In this document: positions 20,342 through 29,754 of the stretch, in pieces
How positions within the stretch are numbered: position 1 is the first letter of the stretch
Layout: every line of letters begins with the position of its first letter
Source: Bradyrhizobium sp. Arg816
Lineage (GTDB): Bacteria > Pseudomonadota > Alphaproteobacteria > Rhizobiales > Xanthobacteraceae
Assembly: GCF_029989365.1 (NCBI RefSeq)
Contig: NZ_JAPRAQ010000003.1
Coordinates: 1-64,000 of the forward strand
Reading direction: 5' to 3'
DNA: 64,000 bases
Made by a program: the position numbers and the translations under genes
Notes under the pieces: model-generated
What the model was told of the DNA's origin: nothing
Seen by the model: the letters and a program-made list of their open reading frames with translations, nothing else
The model's database searches: none

Positions 20342-21706
20342 CTACACCCTCACCGGCCCCAGCGCCTCGAAATGCCCGCGCTTCTGCAGCCAGGCCAGCA
20401 GAACCAGGCTCGGGATCGCCACCAGCACGCAAATCGCGAAGAACAGCGGCCAGCCGGTCGTCTCCGCGACATAGCCCGCACTCGCTGACAGATACGTGCG
20501 CCCGACTGCCGCAAGCGCGGTGAGCAGCGCGTATTGCGTCGCCGTGTGCAGCGGATTCTGGCACAGCGCGGAGAGATAGGCGACGAAGATCACGGTGCCG
20601 ATGGCGCTGGTGAAGTTCTCGCAGGTGATGGCAAAGGCCAGCGCCCATTGGCTGGTGCCGACGAAGGCCAGCCAGGAGAAGGAGAGATTGGCGAGCGCCT
20701 GCACCACGCCGCCGATCCACAGGCTGGTCGCAAGCGAATAGCGCCGCGCGAGGAAGCCGCCGGCAAAGCCGCCGATCAGCGTTGCCGCGAGGCCGACGCC
20801 CTTCACGATCGCCGCATAATCGTTGCGGGAAAAGCCGAGGTCGATCACGAACGGCGCGGTCATCGTGCCAGAGAAGGCATCGGTGAACTTGAACAGCACG
20901 ACGAAGGCGAGCGCGGCGAGCGCGTCCTTGCGCGACAGGAATTCCGAGAAAGCCCCGATCGCCGCGTGCAGCACGCGCGCGAACGCCGTCTCGGTTTGTG
21001 TCGCGGCTTCCGCCCGCACCGATTGCTCGGGCTCGGTCGCGGCCAGCGCGGTAATCGTGCCGATCAGCACCATCGCCGCCATCACCACGTAGCCCCACAT
21101 CCAGGCCGACGCGCGCGGAATGCCGGTGCCCTCGAAGCCGGACACGATGAACAGCGCGCCCGCGGTCGAGACCAGCATGCCGATGCGATAGGCCGCGACA
21201 TAGGACGCCATTCCGGCGGCCTGCTCGCTCTCCGGCAGGCTCTCGACGCGGAAGGCGTCGACCACGATGTCCTGCGTCGAGGAGGTGGTCGCGACCAGCA
21301 GCGCGCCGAGCGCGACGTAGAACGGCGAGCGCGCGGGATCGGTCAGCGCCAGCAGCAGGATCGCGATGATCAGCAATAGCTGCGAGAACAGCAGCCAGCC
21401 GCGCCGCCGTCCGAACGCGCGGGTGAATAGGGGCACATGCAGCGCATCCACCAGCGGCGCCCACAGGAATTTCAGCGTGTAGGGCGTGCCGACCAGCGCA
21501 AACAGCCCGATGGTCTTGAGATCGACCCCGGCCTCGCGCATCCACACCAGCAGCGTCGAGCCCGACAGCGCCAGCGGCAGCCCCGAGGAGAAACCGAGGA
21601 ACAGCACGATCAGCACCCGCGGTTGCAGGTAAACGGCCAGGCCGTCGCGCCAGGAGGTGGGGGCCGTGTCGGCGCCGGCAGGGGAGGTCGCGTCGGGTGC
21701 GGTCAT
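20342..21706 (-). CDS. AmpG-like MFS transporter
   Basis: A 454-residue, probably 12-helix major facilitator protein. Diagnostic stretches are GFSSGLPLALSGSTLLVWMR in the first helix, PYTLKFLWAPLVDA, and SSTQDIVVDAFRVE, which together mark the AmpG/muropeptide permease group. AmpG imports GlcNAc-anhydroMurNAc peptides for peptidoglycan recycling and can influence beta-lactamase induction. Family members with other substrates exist, and no ampD, nagZ or ampR is nearby, so I give no symbol. Confidence 0.85.
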   Translation of the reverse strand: MTAPDATSPAGADTAPTSWRDGLAVYLQPRVLIVLFLGFSSGLPLALSGSTLLVWMREAGVDLKTIGLFALVGTPYTLKFLWAPLVDALHVPLFTRAFGRRRGWLLFSQLLLIIAILLLALTDPARSPFYVALGALLVATTSSTQDIVVDAFRVESLPESEQAAGMASYVAAYRIGMLVSTAGALFIVSGFEGTGIPRASAWMWGYVVMAAMVLIGTITALAATEPEQSVRAEAATQTETAFARVLHAAIGAFSEFLSRKDALAALAFVVLFKFTDAFSGTMTAPFVIDLGFSRNDYAAIVKGVGLAATLIGGFAGGFLARRYSLATSLWIGGVVQALANLSFSWLAFVGTSQWALAFAITCENFTSAIGTVIFVAYLSALCQNPLHTATQYALLTALAAVGRTYLSASAGYVAETTGWPLFFAICVLVAIPSLVLLAWLQKRGHFEALGPVRV

Positions 21707-21744
21707 GGGGAGGTGTTAGCAGATTCTGGGGGCCACAAGTGAGG

Positions 21745-21788
21745 TGTCGTCGCCCGGCTTGACCGGGCGACCCCAGTATCCCAGAGGC
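21745..21788. repeat. Left terminal inverted repeat of the GIY-YIG unit (family A arm)
   Basis: A REP-type hairpin arm (TGTCGTCGCCCGG...) that is the reverse complement of 22101-22143 except for one extra C and one G/A difference. Its inner edge lies 6 bp from the end of the restored GIY-YIG frame. Confidence 0.85.
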
Positions 21789-21793
21789 CGGAG

Positions 21794-22095
21794 TTATGGA
21801 GGACCCGCGATCCCCGAATAGAGATCGTTCCAATCCGGATTGTCTTTCTCGATCAGCGCGATCTTCCAGTCGCGCTTCCACTTCTTCAGTCGTTTCTCCG
21901 TTTGATCGCATTCTCGGGATCATCGAACTGCTCGAAATAAACTAGCTTCACGACGCCGTAATCCTTCGTGAAGCTCTCGACCAACTGCAATTTGTGTTCG
22001 GCTACGCGACGGATGAGGTCATTTGTCACGCCAATGTAGAGCGTGCCACCAATCTTGCTGGCTAGGATGTACACGTAGTAGCAGCGTGCGCCCAT
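21794..22095 (-). pseudogene. GIY-YIG nuclease-superfamily gene, frameshifted
   Basis: The intact part (69 codons to a TGA at 21886) has the GIY-YIG motif as YYVYILASKIGGTLYIGVTN, then R29-type DLIRRVAEHK and VKLVYFEQFDDPENAIKR. The reading frame breaks at 21898-21899: inserting one G in AAACGGAGAAACGACTGA restores REKRLKKWKRDWKIALIEK and then DNPDWNDLYSGIAGPP, ending at 21794. This matches the usual C-terminus of small YhbQ-like GIY-YIG proteins (about 95-100 residues). A one-base deletion, or a sequencing error, is therefore very likely. The whole frame sits exactly between two arms of a family A inverted repeat. Confidence 0.85.
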
Positions 22096-22100
22096 CTGCC

Positions 22101-22143
22101 GTCTCTGGGATACTGGGTCGCCCGGTCAAGCCGGGCGACGACA
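22101..22143. repeat. Right terminal inverted repeat of the GIY-YIG unit (family A arm)
   Basis: A REP-type hairpin arm in inverted orientation to 21745-21788. It begins 5 bp upstream of the GIY-YIG start codon, so that gene's promoter or RBS would have to lie within it. Confidence 0.85.
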
Positions 22144-22157
22144 GTGTGCCTCAAAAC

Positions 22158-23357
22158 TCACTCCCCCGCCTGGAGCTTCCGCGGGAACAGCTCCGCGGCA
22201 CCTGCCGCCACCAGATGCGATCCCTCCGGCGCATCGGTCTTGCTGAAATCGAGCTCCTCGATTCTCCCGGCGCGCTTCTCGATCTTGTCGGCGGAGATCA
22301 GCACCTGCCGGACGTCCTCGTTCGCGTCGGCAAAATGCTTCTGCAATTTCAGCACGCGGTCGCGCAGGCGTCCCAAATCGTCGCCGAGCTTGATCACCTC
22401 GGTGCGGATCTGATCGGCGGCGTCGCGCATGCGCGCGTCCTTCATGATCTGCTGCATCACCTGGATCGCGAGCATCAGTAGCGAAGGCGACACCAGCACG
22501 ACACGGGCGCGATAGGCCTTCTGGATCACATCGTCGAAACCGTCATGGATCTCGGCGTAGACCGATTCCGACGGCACGAACATCAGCGCCATCTCCTGGG
22601 TCTCGCCGGTGACGAGATATTTGTCGGCGATGTCGCTGACATGCTTCATCACGTCGCCGCGCAGCCGCTGCGTGGCGATGCGCCGCTCCTCGTCGGTGCG
22701 GGCGTCGTGCAGCGCGGTCATCGCCTCCAGCGGAAATTTGGCGTCGATGCAGAGCGGACGCTGGTCGGGCAGGAACACCACGCAGTCCGGCCGCTTGCCG
22801 GTCGAGAGCGTGAACTGGAATTCGTAAGAACCCTTTGGAAGCCCGTCCTGGACGATCGCCTCCATCCGCGCCTGGCCGAAGGCGCCGCGCGACTGCTTGT
22901 TGGCGAGCACGTCGCGGAGCGTCGTCACCTGCGTGGTGAGGTCGGTGAGGTTCTTGTGCGCGTTGTCGATGATGCCGAGCCGCTCGTGCAGCGCGCGCAG
23001 GCTCTCCATGGTGTTGCGGGTCGAGTGTTCCATGGACTGGCCGACCCGATGGGTCACCGAATCCAGCCGCTCGTTGACCGCGCGCGCCATGTCGGCCTGG
23101 CGGCCGGCCAGCGCCTGGGTCATGGCGTCGGCGCGGCCGGCAGCTTCGCTCTGGGCGTGCAGCACCTGGCTGAGGCGCTCCTCGAGCTCGTCCGCGCGGA
23201 TGGCATTGGCCATGGCGAGTTCCGCACCGCGCCGTCCCGAGCGGGCGATCACCACCGCAATCACCACCAGCAGGATGAGGACGAGGGCGCCGAAGCCGAT
23301 CAGCGCATCAATGGTGCGGACCGGCCAGTCGCCAGCCAGGAAAATGATCTCGTTCAT
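22158..23357 (-). CDS. rmuC: DNA recombination protein RmuC homologue
   Basis: A 399-residue protein with one N-terminal transmembrane helix (about 19-39), a long coiled-coil (about 55-160) and the RmuC nuclease-like domain (YEFQFTLSTGKRPDCVVFLP...CIDAKFPLEA...FVPSESVYAEI). RmuC limits inversions between short repeats in E. coli. ATG at 23357 puts the membrane helix at the N-terminus; the frame upstream of it is antisense to def. It is divergent from def across a 171-bp region with a CtrA-like box. Confidence 0.92.
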   Translation of the reverse strand: MNEIIFLAGDWPVRTIDALIGFGALVLILLVVIAVVIARSGRRGAELAMANAIRADELEERLSQVLHAQSEAAGRADAMTQALAGRQADMARAVNERLDSVTHRVGQSMEHSTRNTMESLRALHERLGIIDNAHKNLTDLTTQVTTLRDVLANKQSRGAFGQARMEAIVQDGLPKGSYEFQFTLSTGKRPDCVVFLPDQRPLCIDAKFPLEAMTALHDARTDEERRIATQRLRGDVMKHVSDIADKYLVTGETQEMALMFVPSESVYAEIHDGFDDVIQKAYRARVVLVSPSLLMLAIQVMQQIMKDARMRDAADQIRTEVIKLGDDLGRLRDRVLKLQKHFADANEDVRQVLISADKIEKRAGRIEELDFSKTDAPEGSHLVAAGAAELFPRKLQAGE

Positions 23358-23407
23358 GGCGGCCCTTGTAGCCGATTCGACACCCTCCGCGAACGAATAG
23401 CGAACGC

Positions 23408-23466
23408 TTATGGTTAACAGCCCCTTAATTTTTATGGTTAACGAAACCTGAAGTTTTATGGTTAGC
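23408..23466. promoter_or_regulatory. CtrA-like box and 24-bp-phased repeats between rmuC and def
   Basis: A perfect TTAA-N7-TTAA sequence at 23414-23428 matches the CtrA consensus of alphaproteobacteria. The sequence TTATGGTTAAC occurs at 23408-23418 and 23432-23442, and as TTATGGTTAGC at 23456-23466, with exact 24-bp phasing. It could control def-fmt-truA and/or rmuC. Confidence 0.5.
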
Positions 23467-23528
23467 GGAGGGTTAACGGAGTTCCTCGCCGCATTGACCG
23501 CATCCGGCATGCGGCTTAAATCGCGGCC

Positions 23529-24053
23529 ATGGCCCTCAGAGAAATCATCATCCTGCCCGACAAGCAGCTGCGTCTGGTCTCCAAGCCGATCGAGAAGGTC
23601 ACGACGGAGATCCGCAAGCTTGCCGACGACATGTTCGAGACCATGTACGACGCGCCCGGTATCGGCCTCGCGGCGATCCAGATCGCGCAGCCTCTGCGGC
23701 TGATCACCATGGACCTCGCCAAGCCCGACCCGGACGGCGAGACCAAGCCGGAGCCGCGCGTCTTCATCAACCCCGAGATCATCGCGTCTTCCGAGGATCT
23801 GTCGATCTACGAGGAAGGCTGCCTGTCGATCCCCGAATATTACGAGGAGGTCGAGCGGCCTGCGAAGGTGCGCGTGCGCTTCACCGACCTCGACGGCAAG
23901 GTGCACGAGGAGGACGCCGAAGGCCTCTACGCCACCTGCATCCAGCACGAGATCGACCATCTCAACGGTGTGCTATTCGTCGACTATCTGTCAAAACTCA
24001 AGCGCGACCGCGTCATCAAGAAGTTCGAGAAAGCCGCCAAGCGCGCGGAGTAA
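23529..24053 (+). CDS. def: Peptide deformylase
   Basis: A 174-residue metalloenzyme that removes the formyl group from nascent proteins. All three signature motifs are present: GIGLAAIQI (44-52), EGCLSIP with metal ligand C98, and HEIDH with H140, E141 and H144. The first motif has Ile where most have Val or Gly (GAAxQ type), a minor variation. It is followed by fmt and truA on the same strand, a classic initiator-tRNA formylation cluster, with a palindromic repeat inserted between def and fmt. Confidence 0.96.
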   Translation: MALREIIILPDKQLRLVSKPIEKVTTEIRKLADDMFETMYDAPGIGLAAIQIAQPLRLITMDLAKPDPDGETKPEPRVFINPEIIASSEDLSIYEEGCLSIPEYYEEVERPAKVRVRFTDLDGKVHEEDAEGLYATCIQHEIDHLNGVLFVDYLSKLKRDRVIKKFEKAAKRAE

Positions 24054-24093
24054 GTCATTTGTAAGCACCGGTGCTGCCGCGAACTCCCATGCG

Positions 24094-24241
24094 CTCCCTC
24101 CCCCCTTGCGGGGAAGGGCGGGGGAGAGGGGTAGCCCAGGCGGAAGTCTAACCGGGGCGAAGAACTGGTCCGCGCTCATACCGAGAGAGCGCGTCGTGTG
24201 GCACCCCTCTCCCTAGCCCTCCCCCGCAAGGGGGGAGGGAA
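24094..24241. repeat. Long palindromic repeat, family F
   Basis: Imperfect inverted arms CTCCCTCCCCCCTTGCGGGG and CCCCCGCAAGGGGGGAGGGA enclose GGGGGAGAGGGG and CCCCTCTCCCTAG half-pairs and an unpaired middle. It ends 17 bp before the fmt start, so its hairpin could affect fmt translation. Confidence 0.7.
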
Positions 24242-24258
24242 CATACCGAGTCCTTGTC

Positions 24259-25182
24259 ATGCCCCTCCGCCTCATCTTCATGGGCACGCCCGATTTCTCC
24301 GTGCCGACGCTGCTCGAGCTGGTCTCGCACGGCCACGAGATCGCGGCGGTCTATACGCGCGCGCCCAAGCCCGGCGGACGGCGCGGCCTGCAATTGCAGC
24401 CGACCCCGGTCGAGGAAGCCGCGCGAAAGCTTGGCGTGCCCGTGCTGACGCCGAAGTCGCTGAAGACGCCCGAAGCGCTCGACGAGTTTCGCGCCTTCGA
24501 CGCCGATGCCGCCGTCGTCGTCGCCTATGGCATGATCCTGCCGCAGGCGATCCTCGATGCGCCGAAGCTCGGCTGTTACAATCTGCACGCCTCGCTGCTG
24601 CCGCGCTGGCGCGGCGCTGCGCCGATCAACCGCGCCGTCATGGAAGGCGATGCCGAGAGCGGCGTCATGGTGATGAAGATGGATGTCGGCCTCGACACCG
24701 GCGACGTCGCCATGGCCGAGCGCATCGCGATCCCCGACAACATGACCGCAATCGATCTGCATGACCGTCTCTCCCGGCTCGGTGCCGATCTGATGGTGCG
24801 CGCGATGGCCGCACTCGCCCGCGGCGGGCTCCAGCTCAAGAAGCAGAGCGAGGATGGCGTCACCTACGCCGCCAAGATCGACAAGGCCGAAGCCCGGATC
24901 GACTGGACCAGGCCCGCGCGCGCCGTGCTGCGCCACATCCACGGATTGTCGCCGTTTCCCGGCGCCTGGGCCGAGCTTGAGAACGCACGCGTGAAAATCC
25001 TGCGCTGCGAGCTGGCAAAGGGCTCCGGCGCACCCGGCGCGGTGCTCGACGACCAGCTCACGATTGCCTGCGGCGAGGGCGCGGTCCGCATCCTCGAGCT
25101 GCAACGCGAAGGCAAGGCGCGGATGCAGGCCACGGACTTTCTGCGCGGCGTGCCGGTGAAGCCGCCGATGCGGCTGGCCTGA
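24259..25182 (+). CDS. fmt: Methionyl-tRNA formyltransferase
   Basis: A 307-residue enzyme that formylates Met-tRNAfMet using 10-formyl-THF. The catalytic residues N108, H110 and D146 lie in [18 protein letters not shown] and DVGLDTGDV. The C-terminal OB-fold ([12 protein letters not shown]) completes the family length. Its TGA overlaps the truA ATG, so truA is translationally coupled. A long palindromic repeat separates it from def. Confidence 0.96.
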   Translation: MPLRLIFMGTPDFSVPTLLELVSHGHEIAAVYTRAPKPGGRRGLQLQPTPVEEAARKLGVPVLTPKSLKTPEALDEFRAFDADAAVVVAYGMILPQAILDAPKLGCYNLHASLLPRWRGAAPINRAVMEGDAESGVMVMKMDVGLDTGDVAMAERIAIPDNMTAIDLHDRLSRLGADLMVRAMAALARGGLQLKKQSEDGVTYAAKIDKAEARIDWTRPARAVLRHIHGLSPFPGAWAELENARVKILRCELAKGSGAPGAVLDDQLTIACGEGAVRILELQREGKARMQATDFLRGVPVKPPMRLA

Positions 25183-25919
25183 TGCCCCGCTACAAGCTCA
25201 CCATCGAATATGACGGCGCGCCGTTCTTCGGCTGGCAGGTGCAGGACACGCTGCCTTCCGTGCAGGGCGCGTTAGAGGCGGCGGTGAAGGCGATGACCGG
25301 CGCGGATTTGCGCGTGCACGGTGCGGGCCGCACCGACGCCGGCGTGCATGCGCGCGGCCAGGTCGCGCATGTCGACATCGACAAGCAGTTTCCGCCGGGC
25401 CGTTTTCGCGACGGATTGAATGCGCATCTGCGCCCGCATCCAATCGCGGTGCTGGAGGCAGAGGTCGTCCCTGACACCTTCGAGGCACGCTTCTCGGCCG
25501 TGAAGCGGCACTACCGCTACCGCGTCGTCAACACCCGCGCCAATCTCGCGCTCGATGTCGGTCACGCCTGGCGCGTGCCGCGCCGGCTCGATGCCGATGC
25601 GATGCATGCGGCGGGACAACGCCTGCTCGGCAAGCACGATTTCACGACGTTTCGCGACACCGAGTGCCAGGCCAAATCGCCGGAGAAGACGCTCGACCAG
25701 CTCGACGTGCTGCGCGACGGCCGCGAGATCACGATTCTCACCTCGGCGCGCTCCTTCCTGCACAGCCAGGTGCGCTCGATGGTGGGATCCCTGGTGTGGG
25801 TCGGCGAGGGCCGCTGGACCGCGGACGATCTCTCCGCGGCGCTCGAAGCCCGCAACCGCGCGGCGTGCGGTATCGTCGCGCCGCCTGACGGGCTGTATCT
25901 GATGAAGGTGGATTATTAG
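25182..25919 (+). CDS. truA: tRNA pseudouridine(38-40) synthase TruA
   Basis: A 245-residue pseudouridine synthase. The catalytic aspartate is D52 in [19 protein letters not shown], and the conserved [21 protein letters not shown] segment is present near the C-terminus. It modifies uridines in the tRNA anticodon stem-loop. It is coupled to fmt by a start/stop overlap and ends in front of a family A repeat. Confidence 0.96.
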   Translation: MPRYKLTIEYDGAPFFGWQVQDTLPSVQGALEAAVKAMTGADLRVHGAGRTDAGVHARGQVAHVDIDKQFPPGRFRDGLNAHLRPHPIAVLEAEVVPDTFEARFSAVKRHYRYRVVNTRANLALDVGHAWRVPRRLDADAMHAAGQRLLGKHDFTTFRDTECQAKSPEKTLDQLDVLRDGREITILTSARSFLHSQVRSMVGSLVWVGEGRWTADDLSAALEARNRAACGIVAPPDGLYLMKVDY

Positions 25920-25951
25920 ACGAGAGCCAGACGCCCTTGCCTCATCATCAG

Positions 25952-26057
25952 TGTCATGCCCCGGCTTGACCGGGGCATCCAGTACGCCGCGGCCTCTCGA
26001 TGCTATCGCTGCTGTCTCGGAGTACTGGATCGCCCGGTCAAGCCGGGCGATGACAGT
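25952..26057. repeat. REPIN-like palindromic repeat, family A (copy 5)
   Basis: A textbook copy: TGTCATGCCCCGGCTTGACC-type left hairpin, inner ATCCAGTAC and GTACTGGAT, right hairpin CGCCCGG/CCGGGCG and outer GATGACA. It lies between the convergent truA and dapE genes. Confidence 0.85.
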
Positions 26058-26081
26058 GGAGTGATGGGCGAGAGTTGAGTC

Positions 26082-27248
26082 TCACCCAAAATACCGCGCC
26101 AAAATCCCCCGATACACCTGCGTCAGCTTCTCCAAATCCACCACCGGCACGCGCTCGTCGACCTGGTGCATGGTCTGGCCGACCAGGCCGAACTCGATCA
26201 CCGGACAGTAGCTCGAGATGAAGCGCGCATCCGAGGTGCCGCCTGAGGTCGACAGCTCCGGCTTGCGCCCGGTCACCTCCTCGATCGCGGAGACCGCGAG
26301 GTCGGTGAACGGGCCGGGCTTGGTCACGAACACATTCGAGTTCGAGGGCTCCCAGACGATGCGGGCGCGGATGCGGTTGCCGCAGGCTTTCGTCAGACGT
26401 GTCTCGACCAGCTCGCGCAGGCTCGCCTGGGTGTGGTTGTCATTGTAGCGGATGTTGAACTTTGCGCGGGCCTCGCCGGGGATGACGTTGTTGGCCTTGT
26501 TGCCGACGTCCACCGAGGTGAATTCGAGATTGGAGGCCTGGAACTGCGCGCTGCCATGGTCGAGCGGCTCGTCACTGATCGCCACGATCAGCCGCGAGAT
26601 ATCAGGCACCGGATTGGAGGCACGGTGCGGATAGGCGACATGGCCCTGCACGCCGTCGACATAGAGCGTGCCGGACTGCGAGCCGCGGCGGCCGACCTTG
26701 ATGGTGTCGCCGAGCGTCTCGACGTTGGAGGGCTCGCCGAGCACGCAATGGTCGAACTTTTCGCCGCGCTCCGCGGCCCATTTCAGCAGCTTGATGGTGC
26801 CGTTGATGGAGACGTCTTCCTCGTCGCCCGTGATCAGGAACGAGATCGAGCCCTTTCCATCGGCGCGCGGCGTGCCGCCATTCGCGGCGAGATGCTCGAG
26901 CACGGCTGCCACCGAGCAGGCGATGCCACCCTTCATGTCGACCGCGCCGCGGCCGTGCAGAAAGCCGCCCCGGACCTCGCCCGAGAACGCGCCGACGCTC
27001 CAGGCGCTCTCGTCGCCGGGCGGCACCACGTCGGTGTGGCCGGCGAAGGTGATGTGCGGGCCTTCAGTGCCGATCCGCGCATAGAGATTGTCGACGTCGG
27101 CTGTGCCTGCTTCGCTGAAGGTCACGCGGTGGCAAGTGAAGCCGGCAGCGTTGAGGGCTTTCTCAAGCACCCCCAGCGCACCGGCATCGGCCGGAGTTAC
27201 CGAGGGGCAGCGGATGAGATCGCGGGCAATCGAGAGAGCATCGGTCAT
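26082..27248 (-). CDS. dapE: Succinyl-diaminopimelate desuccinylase
   Basis: A 388-residue M20-family dizinc amidohydrolase of the lysine/diaminopimelate pathway. The metal ligands and base are visible: H71 and D73 ([11 protein letters not shown]), D104 ([10 protein letters not shown]) and E143/E144 ([11 protein letters not shown]). The lid domain and the C-terminal [12 protein letters not shown] segment match DapE. It cleaves N-succinyl-LL-DAP to LL-DAP. It overlaps the DUF805 stop by ATGA, and dapD lies upstream on the same strand, so the succinylase branch genes are clustered. Confidence 0.95.
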   Translation of the reverse strand: MTDALSIARDLIRCPSVTPADAGALGVLEKALNAAGFTCHRVTFSEAGTADVDNLYARIGTEGPHITFAGHTDVVPPGDESAWSVGAFSGEVRGGFLHGRGAVDMKGGIACSVAAVLEHLAANGGTPRADGKGSISFLITGDEEDVSINGTIKLLKWAAERGEKFDHCVLGEPSNVETLGDTIKVGRRGSQSGTLYVDGVQGHVAYPHRASNPVPDISRLIVAISDEPLDHGSAQFQASNLEFTSVDVGNKANNVIPGEARAKFNIRYNDNHTQASLRELVETRLTKACGNRIRARIVWEPSNSNVFVTKPGPFTDLAVSAIEEVTGRKPELSTSGGTSDARFISSYCPVIEFGLVGQTMHQVDERVPVVDLEKLTQVYRGILARYFG

Positions 27249-27883
27249 GCGCTCCGCTTAACATGCATGCCGCCGGGTGGGCTAGCGCTGGGCGGCACCA
27301 ATTCGAGCTCGCTTTGCTGGTCCCAGCTTTTTGCAGGGGACGAGCCGTCCTCGGTCTCGGCCAATGGATCAGGACCGAACCGATTGTCGCCGGTACTGCC
27401 GGGGACGCAGAACATCTCGACGAAGCCCCACAGCCACAGACTGGAAGCGCCGAGGCTGAATGGAAGCGTCCAGTTGGAGTCGGGCAGCAGATCCGAGAAC
27501 TGGCTGAACAGGCCGGGCACGACGAAGAAGGCAATGATCCACCGGCCACTCCTGTCGCGATCATGCAGCCGCTTGATCGCAGTCGCGAGATAGATCCAGA
27601 GGAACAGCGACAAGCCGAACGCCTTCAGGATCAGGTTGGTGCGATCAACGGGCGCCAGCGAGCGATAGGCCCGGGGATCGACCAGCTTGAAGAGGTCGTC
27701 GAGGCCGAAGTCGAAATCGAGTTTCAGGGATAGCTTCAACGCCCCCTCGGCCTCGATGAGGTGGATCACCTGACCGATCACGCCGAGCAGCGCCGCCAGC
27801 AGCGCGACGATGAGCAGCGCCTGCCACAGCAAAGCGCGGTTGATGCGGCCGTCGAAGCGAAAGAGGTACCAGGTCCAGTCCAT
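27245..27883 (-). CDS. DUF805 family membrane protein
   Basis: A 212-residue membrane protein with the DUF805 signatures [14 protein letters not shown] at the N-terminus and [14 protein letters not shown] before the third helix, plus about four hydrophobic segments. The C-terminal GDNRFGPDP is also typical. The function of the family is unknown. ATG at 27883 is chosen because the N-terminal signature then begins the protein. It lies between dapD and dapE and is coupled to dapE by a 4-bp overlap, a position that may reflect co-expression rather than function. Confidence 0.85.
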   Translation of the reverse strand: MDWTWYLFRFDGRINRALLWQALLIVALLAALLGVIGQVIHLIEAEGALKLSLKLDFDFGLDDLFKLVDPRAYRSLAPVDRTNLILKAFGLSLFLWIYLATAIKRLHDRDRSGRWIIAFFVVPGLFSQFSDLLPDSNWTLPFSLGASSLWLWGFVEMFCVPGSTGDNRFGPDPLAETEDGSSPAKSWDQQSELELVPPSASPPGGMHVKRSA

Positions 27884-27963
27884 GGCGAAGGTTCCGGGCA
27901 GCGGAGGCCGTCCGGTGATTGGTCGCGATGGAGGGATAGAGGGTTCGATTGGCGCCGCAAGGG

Positions 27964-28003
27964 GCTCTTTCACCTCGCCCCGCTTGCGGGAGAGGTGAAA
28001 GAG
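27964..28003. repeat. Short perfect inverted repeat after dapD
   Basis: CTCTTTCACCTC and GAGGTGAAAGAG pair perfectly (12 bp) around a GC-rich loop that itself contains CCCGCTTGCGGG. It begins 9 bp after the dapD stop. It could be an mRNA 3'-end hairpin; no T-run follows, so I do not call it an intrinsic terminator. Confidence 0.65.
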
Positions 28004-28012
28004 AGAATCTTA

Positions 28013-28858
28013 TCAATCCCGCAGCAGCTCGTTGATGCTGGTCTTCGAGCGCGTGCGCTCGTCGACGCGCTTGACGATCACGGCGCAGGCCGTGCTCGGG
28101 CCGATGTGGCCGTTCTTCATCGGCTTGCCGGGCAGCGCGCCGGGCACGACGACCGAATATTCCGGCACCTCGCCCACGAAGACCTCGCCGGTCTCGCGAT
28201 CGACGATCTTGGTGGAGGCGCCCAGGAACACGCCCATCGCCAGCACCGCGCCCTTGCGCACGATCACGCCTTCGGCGACCTCGGAGCGCGCGCCGATGAA
28301 GCAGTCGTCCTCGATGATCACGGGCTCGGCCTGGAGCGGCTCGAGCACGCCGCCGATGCCGGCGCCGCCGGAGATGTGCACGCGCTTGCCGATCTGCGCG
28401 CAGGAGCCGACGGTGGCCCAGGTGTCGACCATGGTGCTCTCATCGACATAGGCGCCGAGATTGACGAAGGACGGCATCAGCACGACGTTCTTGGCGATGA
28501 AGGCCGAGCGGCGCACCACCGAACCCGGCACCGCGCGAAAACCGGCATCGCGAAAACGGTTCTCGCCCCAGCCCTCGAACTTCGAGGGCACCTTGTCCCA
28601 CCAGGTCGCCTTGCCGGAGCCGCCGGGAATGACACCCATGTCGTTGAGGCGGAAGGACAGCAGCACGGCCTTCTTCAGCCATTGATTGACCTTCCACTTG
28701 CCGTCGGCCCCGCGCTCCGCGACGCGGGCCTCGCCCTTGTCCAGGATCTCCAGCGCCTGGTCCACGGCCTCGCGCACCTCGCCCTTGGTCGAGGTCGAGA
28801 TGCCGTCACGCGCGTCGAAGGCGCTGTTGATGGTGGATTCGAGGGCGGACAGGGACAT
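28013..28858 (-). CDS. dapD: 2,3,4,5-tetrahydropyridine-2,6-dicarboxylate N-succinyltransferase
   Basis: A 281-residue left-handed beta-helix acyltransferase of lysine/DAP synthesis. After an N-terminal helical domain, hexapeptide-type repeats run through [52 protein letters not shown] and [17 protein letters not shown]. The family length (about 280) and the start [15 protein letters not shown] support ATG at 28858. It transfers succinyl from succinyl-CoA; its product goes on towards the DapE step encoded downstream. Confidence 0.95.
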   Translation of the reverse strand: MSLSALESTINSAFDARDGISTSTKGEVREAVDQALEILDKGEARVAERGADGKWKVNQWLKKAVLLSFRLNDMGVIPGGSGKATWWDKVPSKFEGWGENRFRDAGFRAVPGSVVRRSAFIAKNVVLMPSFVNLGAYVDESTMVDTWATVGSCAQIGKRVHISGGAGIGGVLEPLQAEPVIIEDDCFIGARSEVAEGVIVRKGAVLAMGVFLGASTKIVDRETGEVFVGEVPEYSVVVPGALPGKPMKNGHIGPSTACAVIVKRVDERTRSKTSINELLRD

Positions 28859-28941
28859 CGGGATTTCCTCTAGGGAACGGAATTTTGGTGGATTGGGAGG
28901 CTTTTTCCGGATTTGGCGGGGAGGAGTCAAGCTTGGTTCGC

Positions 28942-29043
28942 TGTCATCACCCGCGAAAGCGGGTGATCCAGTACGCCGCGGCGGTTGTGATGAATCGAGA
29001 TGGCAGTGATTACTGGATACCCCGCTTTCGCGGGGTATGACGA
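28942..29043. repeat. REPIN-like palindromic repeat, family A (copy 6)
   Basis: The left hairpin TCACCCGC/GCGGGTGA and right hairpin TACCCCGC/GCGGGGTA differ in sequence but each is self-complementary, with inner ATCCAGTA and TACTGGAT. It lies between the HAD nucleotidase stop and dapD. Confidence 0.8.
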
Positions 29044-29044
29044 C

Positions 29045-29740
29045 CTAGTTGGGACGCAACAGTCCCGCCAAAAACCCCGCCAGATCATCCGTGACGTGGT
29101 CGACATGGGGCGCGTCCCGGCCCTCCAGTTCCCAGTCCTCCCGCACCACTTCCTTGGTGCCGTCAGGCACCACCAGCACAGTGGTCATGCCGAGCGCGTG
29201 CGGGACGGTGAGGTTGCGAGCGAGGTCCTCGAACATCGCAGACCGGGTCGGATCGACCGCATGGTCTTCGAGGAATTTTTGATAGGTCAGCGGCGACGGC
29301 TTCGGCTCGAACCCGGCGGCGATGATGTCGAACACGCCGTCGAAATGCGTGGCGAGGCCGAGCCGCGCCAGCACGGCATCGACATGGTCGACCGAGCCGT
29401 TGGTCAGGATCAGCTTGCGGCCCGACAGTCTTGCGATGGCTTCGCCGAGGGCCGGGTTCGGCTCCAGCGGCGAGTGGTCGATCTTGTGGACATAGGCGAG
29501 GTAGTCGTCGGCGCGCACGCCATGCAGGGTCATCATGCCGCGCATGGTGGTGCCGAAGCGCTGATAATAATCCTTCTGGATCTTGCGCGCTTCCTCCGGA
29601 CCGATGTTCAGCCAGTTGCAGACGAACTCCCCGATCCGCGCATCGACCTGCTGCCACAGATTGACGTGGTGCGGGTAGAGCGTGTTGTCGAGGTCGAACA
29701 CCCAGGTGTCGACGTGGGCAAAGGTGCGGCGTGGATTCAT
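29045..29740 (-). CDS. HAD-superfamily hydrolase (pyrimidine 5'-nucleotidase type)
   Basis: A 231-residue HAD phosphatase. The nucleophile motif is D16-L-D18 in FDLDNTLYPHHVNLW, motif II is LILTNGS, and motifs III/IV lie around EPKPSPLTYQKFLED and AMFEDLARNLTVPHALG. The DLDNTLYP start is characteristic of the SDT1/pyrimidine 5'-nucleotidase-like family, which dephosphorylates UMP/CMP-type substrates; the real substrate was not determined. ATG at 29740 fits the family N-terminus. It stands in the usual rhizobial place between argB and dapD. Confidence 0.85.
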   Translation of the reverse strand: MNPRRTFAHVDTWVFDLDNTLYPHHVNLWQQVDARIGEFVCNWLNIGPEEARKIQKDYYQRFGTTMRGMMTLHGVRADDYLAYVHKIDHSPLEPNPALGEAIARLSGRKLILTNGSVDHVDAVLARLGLATHFDGVFDIIAAGFEPKPSPLTYQKFLEDHAVDPTRSAMFEDLARNLTVPHALGMTTVLVVPDGTKEVVREDWELEGRDAPHVDHVTDDLAGFLAGLLRPN

Positions 29741-29754
29741 CACTGGTCTCTCAA

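Noticed and set aside
23391..23530. Riboswitch upstream of def
   Set aside because: The region is AT-rich with direct repeats rather than paired stems, and no known aptamer core was seen; a protein-binding region explains it better.
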